Assembly: GCA_029204225.1 (NCBI GenBank)
Contig: CM055114.1
Coordinates: forward strand, 18,122,540 to 18,186,539
Origin: Diphasiastrum complanatum
Taxonomy: Eukaryota; Streptophyta; Lycopodiopsida; Lycopodiales; Lycopodiaceae
Reading direction: 5' to 3'
Length of the DNA stretch: 64,000 nucleotides
The translations under genes were made by a program, and so were the position numbers. Of the stretch, positions 47,301-59,300 are shown one piece after another. Below the pieces are notes generated by a model that saw nothing but the letters and a program-made list of their open reading frames with translations, was not told the origin of the DNA and did not search any database. How positions within the stretch are numbered: position 1 is the stretch's first letter; each line of letters opens with the position of its first letter.

Positions 47301-50300
47301 CACTTCTAGTTAATAAACAAATGGCCAGGACCTTTCTTCTTTTTGCATTATTGAATATGGACGTTTTGCCTTAGAACCATTTCTATCACATTGTAATGTG
47401 CAACATAAATACATTTACTATGTGTCAATACTTATGAGTTTGACATACTATTCGCTGTTTGTGTTCTCTACAGCTACCAGTTGCCACCATTAGTCAGCAA
47501 AAAGATGGGAGTTGTAATAAGTCCACTCATCAGTCTTATGCAGGATCAGGTACTAAAATGGAGTCAATCTTCTGATGCTATTGTGACTTTGCATGTGCAT
47601 TTTGATCAAAGAAACATCTGAGATGGGTTGGTCCTTGCAGGTGATTGCGTTGAAGCAGCACGGCATTCGTGTAGAATTTTTGGGCAGTGCACAAACAGAT
47701 ACCACTGTTCATTTAAGAGCTCAAAAGGGCGAGTTTGACCTTTTGTATATGACTCCTGAAAAAGCGTGTAGTCTGACTTCAAGGTCGGGTGCATAATATT
47801 GCTATATCTGGTCCTGCACATGTATTGGAGTTTTGGCTCGTCTTTGATACATATGTACATTTCTTTTGAGTGAATGCATTTCTTCTATATCAGAATCCTT
47901 CTCTATACAAATAAGACTTTCACCTGCTTTGCTATGTCTCTTCATTTGTCTAAGGAGCACAAAATGTGAAGGTTTTGCAAACTGACTGATTGGAGCTCAA
48001 TACTACTGCCATGGCTGTGTCTTCTTTAAGCCTATTTTATGTGTATAAAAATTGCTTTCTGGTTTCTCTCATGCATCTTCATGATTCTTTTATGTCATGG
48101 ATCAATGTGAGAGTTTTGACATGGTAATGCATGCTTTCATTGGTTTGCAACCCCATCTCAAAGAAGCACAGATTTTTCGAGTGGAAAATGTTGATATCCA
48201 GTCACTGTGCTTCAAGCCGTCAGAGTAATAACCTGGAAAGAGAAAAGCTAGGACATGTGATTATCTAGGAGAACCTGAGAGCTTATCATGTAGTCCGCTT
48301 ATGGAATAAATTTATGTTTATTACATGCTCAACTCATGCGTTTGGCATGCTGTTATGCGAGCCTGTCGTTATGTCTTACCGAATTGCAGTTCATATTATG
48401 TAATCAGATGAACAGTTTCAGGCGAAGAATAAGCTGTGACCGGCATCTATATGCCTCTACCAACCCACTCCCAAACATCCTCTTTCATGGCTTCTGAAAA
48501 CATACACAAAACTATCTCACAACATGCTATGTGAATTCATAGAATGATTGTAGTTGTCGATTATTATATGATCCTTCAGGTTGCTGTCTACACGTTGTAT
48601 GAGATGCTTTATGTGATAGTGAGTTCGTAACTTTTTGAGCACTTTCTTGGGCTGGGGAGAGTAGTTTGTTTTTTTTTCTTGGTCCATATCTCCATTGCAG
48701 CAGAGAAGAGTAGTTTGTGGAAGCTTCATTTTTTGTCTGCTGCTTCATCAAGCTGGTAGTTCCAACATCAAGAATAGCAATTTCTCTTATCATGGTGGCA
48801 TGATCATTTTCAGCTCCATTATGTCATCCTAGCATTGTAGAAGCTTCTGTTTTGGAGCTTATCACTTCTGCATGATCCTGGCAGCCTCATCATGCCACTC
48901 TACGTTCAATATTGCATTGGCTTAGTCTCAGGCTGCTTAATTGTCTGTTACTAGTATGTCAACAAGCTATTTGTATATTCTGCTACTGGATCGTTGCTCT
49001 GTTAGCCAGCAGAATGAATTAAGCTGTTGATATTCTACAATTAAGATGCTAGCGTGGTAGCAAAGACCACTTTGTCCAAACATTATCAACTCTATCAGCT
49101 CAGCGTGCCCAACAGCAGAAGATGGCTCGGTCACCATCTTGTGTAGACAAGATTGTGAATTATTACTAGTTTGAATTGACGTGCTTATAATTAGTCAGTC
49201 AAAAAGAGTTTGATGGAATGACCTGAAAGTAGGACAAACAAAGGGACAATCAGTCCAATACATGAGGGACATATCTAGTGGTTCTAGCAACTTCTTTCTT
49301 GCCTTTGTGTCAGGGTACTGCCAAGTGGCTGAATTGCATGTGTGCAATATGTTAACTTGGTATTATTAGGATTTAGGGGTGTTGAGGGTTTTGACATGCG
49401 AGTGGAGAGTCATTCCTATTGAATTCATGGTTGGTTGAAGACTAGCAACGAACTTTCCTCTATGTTGTTGTGATGTACTTTGAAACCAATGTTGCACGTT
49501 CCGTTCCGGAACGTGATCTGGAATGAATTCTGGGAAATCCCATTAGGGTTTCCCGGAACACAAATTTTTTTGTTTTTTGTTTTGTTTTTGGGTGCCAATA
49601 TGGGTATCAGATTAAAGGTGTTTTCAAGAGCAATTTACTTACCTAGTTTGCTCGGAGTTCCACGAGGAGTGCGGTCCAATTTTGGGCCATTAAGTGATTC
49701 TTTATTGACATCTCTATTTCTATATCATGTGAAATGAAATCACATGGAACCGTATTGAATGACATCAAACCGACAACAATTATGAAGCATAAGCACCCAT
49801 CTCAGAGCTTGTGACAAAAACGTGAGTCTACTCAACGTGCTTAACAAAATATGAGTGCATTATACTGTGCCAACAGTATCTCTATCTATAATTAACCAGA
49901 TCAATAGGGCTCTAGCCTCTATGCAAATTTTTTTTTGCCTCTTTCCCAGTTTATCGATACATTGTTCTTCTGATGCATTATTGATGATTTCCGAGTTCAT
50001 TTACTAACTAAACTATCAAGTTTTTTTTTTTTGGCCATTAGTCTTTTTCCAGAAAAAAAAAATTGTGATCCGGGTTGTGAATCGCTGTATGGAACGATTT
50101 TGCAGCGGATTGCGATCCGCTGCAACATTGTTTGGAACATATCAATGAAGTGCAAGAATTTCATCTTGTTTTGTCCTATTCTAGTTTTGTGTATGATTGG
50201 TACGATATCAATTTTGGTGCATAACAGTTTGCTTCTTTAGGAGACAACATTTTGAGATTAGCACAACTTATCATTGTCATACACAATGGTTGACAATATA

Positions 50301-53300
50301 CAATCCTTGATTTCAAATCTCAAGATGATTACCAACTCATTTCAGGTAGAAACCTTGCCAAAACGTGTGTTGCGGTTATTGTCACTTTATACAAGGCAAA
50401 GTCACTCTCGAGTCCAACAACTATATTAACAATGTCAGAGCCTCTAATACAACAATCAGTTTCAAAGCTCTTATAGTAATGGCAACATGAGCCTAAGTCC
50501 TGATCATGTGTGCTCAATTCAGTGCCAGTTCTATTACCACATACTATGCTTGGGATATCACTCTACCATGCGTGTCTCTATTTGTACGTGCCATTTTCTT
50601 ATGGCATTCTTTGGATAGTGTTGTTAATTTATGCTTGATTGTAAATTCCTTTGAGCATATTCTTTGTTCCTTTATGACACCATAGTTTTTCTAATTGTTA
50701 TACACAGTGATGCATTTAAGCAACATTCATGGTCTTTACAAATCGCATTCTATATTGTAGAGACTTAATGGGTCTTGTCCACCATGGCTTATATATTAGC
50801 GTAATTACTTCCCACGAATTCTTTGTTCTATATTCATTCATGAAAATAGTGTGATGGTATTCTTTGGCTTTGATATCGAACTAGAGGTATTGGTACATAT
50901 ATGTGTTGACTATGAGCTAAATTTTGTCATTCTATCTTGTGATTTTGATCCTATTAAGTATGATGTAATGCTTGTTAAAAACCATAATTTGAAAATTGTA
51001 AGCCATGAGCAATATAATGTAGGAAACTTTAATTGAAGGACCCAAAGATGTAGTTTCTAAAAACTATTTTATGGTTTACCTCCAGAAAGGGTAGTTGATC
51101 ATAAGATAGTCAATGTTGAAGGCATATTAGAATGGCAACAATTATGCCATCTTTAGCTAGAAGGGCTGAAAAGGACTCATGTATGGTTATTACTCAAAAT
51201 AAAACATCCATTCAAAGTTATGAAGAAGGATGCATCTCCTTGGGAGGGGCCTAGGCATCCTCAATCTCATAATGGTTCCCAACATTCATCTCTCACTCTC
51301 CTATATGACCAAGAGGAGCTAAGGTACGATTTTTCATCAACTTTCTGGGGGAACTTAAATGCCAGGAGGAGTAGATTCTTTTGTAGCTAGCTTGCTTGCT
51401 TTTTCTCTCTTTCTTCCGTGTTAAGATTTGTATTCTCTTTTGGCTAAGATTATGTCTCCAACATTTGGATTGCAAGTTTGTGAAGAACATGTGTAGATAA
51501 CAATATATACTTTTGAGATTAGATCAAGAGGATTACGTTACGTCCACATCCTGTACTGAGGATTTGGAATAATCCTTGATGTGGATATTTGGTTCTCCAG
51601 TGTTTGAGTATTAGTTACGTCTAGAATAAATCCCAATTCAAGGCTGTTTCATGACTAGTAACCTTGGGAGGACCCAGGCACTCACATAGTGACATCTGGA
51701 GCAATACATGGTGTGTGATAGTTAGGACCTTGGGCATGCATGGCATCATGCAGAGATACCTGGAGGCTATATATTGGTATAGGGACTCTACCATCTACAC
51801 TCCCAGTTTGACAACTTTTAGAAATCAGAGTCAATCTGATTCATATTGTATAAGCTTCAAATGTGATATTGTAAATATTATATAGTTGATTGGATTTACT
51901 ATACTTGGTAGTGGTCGAGACGTGACCCGGTATCGTCATATTAGTCGGGCACTTGTCCTGTAATTGGCTACTTCGATTAGCCGGGTAGCCATACGTAGGA
52001 AAATTAGTTGTACAATGTTTCTACAATACTTGCTATACTCGGGGGCATGTCTCGAGTTTGTTGGTCGAATTTGGCCATATTGGACCTTAGTTTGGCAGGT
52101 GGGAGGCTTTAGGACACAGGCCTTTTCATTTAGTTTGTGAGTTACCTATATGTATAGTTTTTCCTTTGTAATACTTTTAACTTTTGCTGTGCCATCTATG
52201 AGAGCTTGAGTGGCGTGTAGCTATGGTGATTGTTGTGGTGGAGAACAACACATTTGAAACATTTTGCATGCTGAGGGGTAGTGTCACACAAGCATTCAAC
52301 ATGCTTCCGTTACACTATTGAGTATCACCTTTTAATCATACACACTTTTCTTTCATCATCTCCAAAAATCCGTTTTCACCGAAAGCTACTTTCTTTACAT
52401 CTCCCAATATATTCATCCTCTCCGCTTAGTCGCAAACATATACCCACATCTTCTTTTTTGGCACTAGATCCTATCAGAAAGTTAACTTGCATTAGGTGTT
52501 GCAGGTATGCATGATCCGATGGAGCCATTGTCGCCATTGTTCATCAGGAAAGCTAGCACGAAAAGTGTCTTAGGAGAGAGGACTCCATACAGGGTGTATC
52601 GACAGTCCGGATGGTAGGAATCAGCAAAGTTCCTTCGATCTGATCTTCAGGGAAGCAATTGGCAAGGTCGAAGTAAGAATTTAGGGAGAATTCAGAGAGA
52701 ACTTGGCGGATGGGCACGTGAAGTGGCGCGTAGCCGCTGGATCGGACGTCCACAAGATCAATGGTCAAGATAGCGAGCTGGTGTGACCGTTGGATCAAGA
52801 TCAATGGTGTAGGTTTATTCCTGAAGAGGCCCGAAGTGCCAGAAGGGCAGGAGTGTTTCAAGTGATGCTTTGGCGATCGGCTTGGATAGCAGGATGGCGA
52901 CTAGGATTGGAGACATCAGTTTAGCTCAGTGAGTGGATGACGAGTTCATTGGGGTGGCACTCATGAGCCGAGGTAGATGGAGGATGTAAGTCTCATGGTG
53001 GCAGTGGGATTTCCTCAGTTTGAGCCATGTCGCTCATATGGTCCACTTTTGATCAAGTCGGATTGGGTACAAGTCAGTTGGTCGAGAGTGTGATAGACTC
53101 TCTGCGTGAGCATTGTGTGTGCATGATACTTTGTGGGTCAAACCTGGTGGTTTGTTGGTGTGCTTGAATGTGAGTCAAGTACAGAGTAGCAAGATCGTGC
53201 ATAACATCTTTTGGATACTCTAGACATTGCTACAGGTTGTTATGAGTCGGAGTGAAGATTAATTCCAACACTCCCCCTTAAGCTTAACTCCTAGGATCCT

Positions 53301-56300
53301 GAATGAAATTGAGCAAGCTGCATAATACAACATGCTTTTCCCTTTACAGAGGCTTAGTCAAGATATTAGCCAACATGTCGAACAGTAACTTAATTCGACA
53401 ACCTTGTTCAAAACTTTCTCTCTAAGAAAATGAAATTGAACTTCGACGTGTTTAGTTCTAGAGTGAGTTTGTGGGTTCAGAGATAGAGCAATACAGCTCT
53501 GATTGTTGCAATGGAGTATAGTTGGACTGAATTGAGAGATCATAAGATCCTGAAGCAATCTTCTGAGCCAGATTTCAAATATTTATATTGTAAATATTAT
53601 AAAGTGGATTAGTTTTACTATACTTGGTAGCGATCGGGACCCTCCATCGTCATATCAGTCGGGCACTTCTACTTGGATTAGCCAAGTAGCCATCCATATG
53701 TAGGAAAAGTAGCTGTACAATGTTTCTACAATACTTGCTATACTCGGGGGGGGACACCTTTCTTTTCACTCTATTTGTGAACCTATATGTACAGTTTTCT
53801 TTTGTGATACATTAACTTTTGCTGTGCCATCTATGAGATCTTGAGTGGTGTGTAGCTATGGTGATTTGCATATTGCACTAGATCCTATTAGAAAGTTAAC
53901 TGTATCTTCTTCTCTTCATCATTCATTTACTATGGCATGGGGGTGAGGGTCTTGGGGTTTGATACTCGGGGGCATGTCTCGAATTTGGCCATATTGGGCC
54001 CGTTTGGCAGGTGGTAGGCCAATTTTAGGACACTTGTCTTTTCACGCTATTTGTGTTACCTATATGTACAATTTTCTTTTGTAATACATTAACTTTTGTT
54101 GTGCCATCTATGAGAGCTTGAGTGGTGTGTAGCTATGGTGATCGTTGTGAAGATTTGCATACTGCACTAGATCCTATTAGAAAGTTAACTGTATTTTCTT
54201 CTCTTCATCATTCATTTACTATGGCATGGGGGTCTTGGGGTTTGATTTTGAGCTTGTACTTGGTTGGGCGGTTCTGCTCCACAGTGTTTCGTAAGCTGGA
54301 TCTTGGTTGTCAGCTTTACATTGGTAACAATGCCTTGCATACGACAATTGGGAGGTGGAGTTGTTGAATCCTTGAATCCAACTTTTGCTTGCTTTTCCTG
54401 CCTTCTTGGGTGGGAGATTGTTGCTTTTCCTTACTAGTGCAGGAATTGATATCCAAGTTCGTTTTTAGTGCTAGAGGATCTATATGAGGTCGCATGAGGT
54501 TAAGAACTGTCAAAACGTGCAGAAAATGATGATTCTTGGGGAAAAAACATGGTTTTTTGCTCAAAATTTCAAGTTTTTGATAGGTAGAATCGAAATGAGA
54601 GCTGTAGAGCCTGCATGCATATGTTTTTGGATTGTTTGAAGCTATTCTGAGACTTGGGAGCAAGGTTAAAAGCGTGTGGTGCTCGAACTTATGAGAATTT
54701 TTTTTTAAAAAGAGTGTTTGTCATTGTTTTTCAGCTTTTTTTGGGGGTTCAGAGCCTTGTTTTAGGATGTACCCCTAGTTTGGTTGCTTGTGTGTGCTGG
54801 TCGTTTTAGAATTGTTTAAGCTCTGTACCCCTAGTTCGGTTGCTTGTAGCTTGTGAAACATTTTTGGCTTGAAAATGACTCAAACTATCTTCAAAATTTG
54901 ATTTTTACTTGTCTATGACATAACCTGTACCCAAAGAACTGATTCAGAGCTTCACTAGTCCCTAACAATCTGTAAGAGATTGTTGATGTTGCCTTCTTGA
55001 GGCCATGCATGCTCAGACAATGATTTTCAAGCTTTCCTTCATACTAGAACTGTGCCCTCCTAACTGAATTTCTATCCGTTACAGTTTGCACGTTGGATAG
55101 TACGGGCTTGGGTGACATGGCAGTCATCATGATCACTTGTCCTCCCCTTGTACTGCACTTTACAACACCTAAAACGGTGTCTGGATTACAAAGTTATTAG
55201 CATTTGAAGTTATGGTAGTTTTCATGGGGAAATCTTCGCATGGAACTGATGCATATCGGAATAGGCATTGTATACTAAGTGAAATTATCTAGTAGGTCAT
55301 TGCATGCATTGTACTAAGTGTTTAGATTCATGGATGGTTGAATTACGGTAATTTTGATTGGTCATACGACCATGCTTGATTACTATTGATATATACTGAT
55401 GGTTCTTGGATGGTACTTAAATTGCTAGTTTGATGGTCTAAGTTAGTTAATTGGCCTTATAGATTACTAACCAAAAAAAATCATCAGTTTTTTACTATTT
55501 AAAGTAAAGTGAGTAATACACAAACTCTTTTTAGCTATTTTTAGACTATTATTGGCTTTTTTGAAATTGTCTTGAAATAGCGAGATGCCCTTAATGAGTT
55601 GGAAAATTCAGTCTGATTGAGGTCACTACCGATTTTGATAGGAAATAGACACGAGCTAGTTTTCGAGAGTAACAATTTCTTATATTTTCAACAATCAATA
55701 ATGGTAGCAAACAGTTATATAAATTTGGGTGGTACACCTTGGAGTAGTTGGTTTAAGCACCAGAATTGCTGGAATGGAAGGTTTTTTAATTGATGGAATA
55801 GCTAAAACAGTATATGAGACCATAACAAGCCACTATTATTCAAGGTAAAGAGGAATTGACTTCTTTAATTCAGGTTTAACTCGAGTTAGAAATGGTAATT
55901 AGTACTCTAGAGCTTGGTTCTTCACAGTCATTGGGAATGTGTATAGAATGGTTGTAAATCGATTTCAAGTAATACTAAGCTCATTATCAGCTGTGACTTG
56001 GGCAGGAAAAGCATTTGGTATTTGTCTATAATGCTTTTGATATGCGTCTATGATTTCACTTTTCCCGGTGTGAACATATAGTTACTTTTTGTTTGATCCA
56101 AAATTTTGTGGGAGTGAGTTAGACATATGAATCAGTAATTGTGCTATAAGATTTATTTTGCAATGGAGCTTGCCCTTGGATATTGTCATAATACAGGTAT
56201 ACGAGTCATTCCATATAGGAATTTCTATGTTAGTACAAAAGTTCTTATCCTAGAATTGGGCACTCTCAGTTCGCTAGGATGATGTTACTAACCTGTGGAG

Positions 56301-59300
56301 GTTGACAACATGATGTAAAGCCATGAGTCTTATAAAGTTATTCTTCTGGCTTGTACGGAATAGATGGATATCTATCAAAAAAATTGTTATTGTATATCAA
56401 AAAGTTGTGTCTCCAAGAGTTGGTTGTAAAAAAGTTCTATACTAGGCATAGGATAGGCAGTTAAATCATTTTGAATTTTTGGTAAACAGATCTAGAAGCA
56501 GAGAATTTTCTTGGAGGGTTAATGGTATGGGACATTAGTAATTCCAAAGGGAACTTCCTGTGTGATCTATATACCAATGGTTAGCGTTTACTTTTAAGGT
56601 GAAGCTCATAGTGGAAATCATTGGTCATCTTTTTCGGTATTTTTTGAAACAATGAGGTATTGATCTGGATCCCAAATGGTATCTCACTATTACAGAATCT
56701 GGAAGCCCTGAAAAGCTATTTCTCATTTATTTGAACCTTGCTTTTTTGAAATTTCTTAAATACAAGACGATCAGGCAGAATTTATATGACTCCTTTCGAT
56801 CTGAGATTATATACTCAAAGGACTATCTATTACAAAATACTACCTAATCAAGTATATGTATAAAGCTTGAAATTGGAATCCATTTCAGGAATGACTGAAT
56901 TCACGGAATTTAGAATTTCTTAACCCAATTTTTTATTTTTACTTGATAGCTGAATATTTTTTTGAAATGATAATTCGATCACTCAGGTTAAAATTTCTTA
57001 TAATCTATGGAAAAGTCTTGATATGTAATAAGTTCGTAACCTATAAGTAGTTGGGTTACTTGGAAGAACACTTATTATTGACTTTTTATGATTTTTTGAT
57101 GTTTTATGCATCATCTGTTGATGTATCTTTTATTGAAATTATATAATTTCTTTAAAAGGGGGGACTTGAGTATGTATAGAAGAGGAACTATGCAAAAGTA
57201 ATAGAGCATTGCTCTAGAGATTGATGTGACCAGTCTAGAACCAGAGGAGTTTAGGGGATTGATTCATTTGTGCATTATTCATACTAATGGATAGTAGTGG
57301 TGAAGGCAAAATTTAATTGCCACTAATTGGATTAGGTTGCAATAAATTTTGGTCTTAAACCCAAGTCCTTGATGTTTGTATGAAGCAACCTAGTGTTGCT
57401 TGGTGTACTAAGACATGTGGTAGATTCATTGGATTATGGATAGAAGAAATTTGATATTTATAGCTAGATGGTTGGGAAGCTTGGGAGTGAGATATTCTCC
57501 ACATCTCAGAGATTTTTTCAAGATGTTATTTACTGTTGAGAAATAGAGTTCTTATTGAGAGAATTAAGTTACTAGATTCTCAGTCAGATATGTGAGTAAC
57601 ATATGTAGAGAGGATTTGCTAGATATAGATATTGGATCTTGATGGATCTCCTAGGGATTCTAGTTGGTTGAACTATTATCGTTGGGATTTTTGAATGATT
57701 CAATGGTATTCGTACCAAGAAGCATTATGAATTGTCCACGAGGAATTGTCGATAGTTTTGGACCATAATTATTTATTTCTTTAGCTTTTGGATTTGATCT
57801 TCAAAGTAAAATGACGATTTACCCAATGGTTCATGTAAATTGAATTTACGTGAAGGTAATGCTTTTGACTTGGAGAGGATCAAACCCAATGGAAGATCTA
57901 TCACTTATTGTACTTTGGTGGAAATTCATTCGATGTCTAAGTACTTATTCAGATGGAAATATTAGACTGAGGATAATGATTATTGGCTGAGTGTTGAAAG
58001 TTTAAAGAATAAATTCTTGATTTTCTTTCCTGTTCTGAGGATAGAACCTGTTTAAGGGGGGAAGAATGTTATGTTCCTCTATTTGTATAAGTGAATTCTA
58101 TTATTATAATGTAGATTCGATGGGAATAAAGTTAGATGGGCATCAGATGGGCAAGCTTGGAATCTCACATGCTCTCTAGGTAGGTTGAGTACTGTTTAAT
58201 AGGCTGCATGTTGGTCGATTTCTCTGTAGCTTGGTATCTAGTCTTGACTCTTCTTGCATGCAGAAATTTCCACTCTTTTTGCCTTTCGGTGCCAAGGGCG
58301 ATGCATGCAGCAAAACATGTATGCACCTGTTAATACATGCATGTAGTAAGGTCATACATGCATAGCACATGGATGTAGTAAGGTCGTACATGTACCAAAG
58401 TATGCATGAATGAGTGTACGAGTGTGCTTGTTCATGCCTGTGCCCTATCTGGTCACACATGTACCTAAAATAGTCGTTTTTGTCTTATACTTCTTGGATA
58501 GATTGCATTTGATGGTTTGTGACATGCATGCCTGGGTGGAGTAATCATCATGAATTCCCTTGCTATCTTCAGCGAAAAGAATTGCGATTGTTGGCATGGA
58601 TTGTTGCAGACAGAGACTCACATGTGGCTTCTTTGATAGGAGGGTTTGCCATCTACTTGATGCTTATTGATGTTCATATACAGATTGTAGTTGGAGATTG
58701 TTATATGATCTGTCGATTTGTTGTCTAGACTTGTGTATAAGGCGATTCATGCAATCGTGTGTTCATAATTCCTACCTTCCAATGTGCACTGCTCCAACAA
58801 TCCAAAGAACAACTGTTTATGTTTGGAAGCGGCCATAAAGACAAATTTAGCAAGTTCAATTACAGTGCTAGCAAGGAGTGGTGTGCAAATTTGCAAGGTT
58901 CTATCATTACAATCAATGATGCAATTAGGGAAAAAGTATTCTCCAAGAAATCCCAAAACATGGCAAATTTATGGTACATTGTGCTTATCTTTTAGGTTAT
59001 ATTATCCCGAGAAACAATCTACAGAGCATAGGAGATACAAAATACTCCTTTATGATAAACTAGCTAGCTTCCTCACTTCTTGGTTCCACAACTGAGGAAC
59101 TTATGCGAAAAGCAATATTATCACACAAATGGTTAATGAATGTCTTAATGCAGAAACAAGCTATTAAGAAATTGTATTTACAGAAACACTTAACCAATCA
59201 TGAGATCACCAACTCTAAACAAAAAAGTGGCCCACGAATCACACATTGAAGAATTTGACTTGAGAATCATGGACAACAACTCTCAAGCATAGAAATAGCA

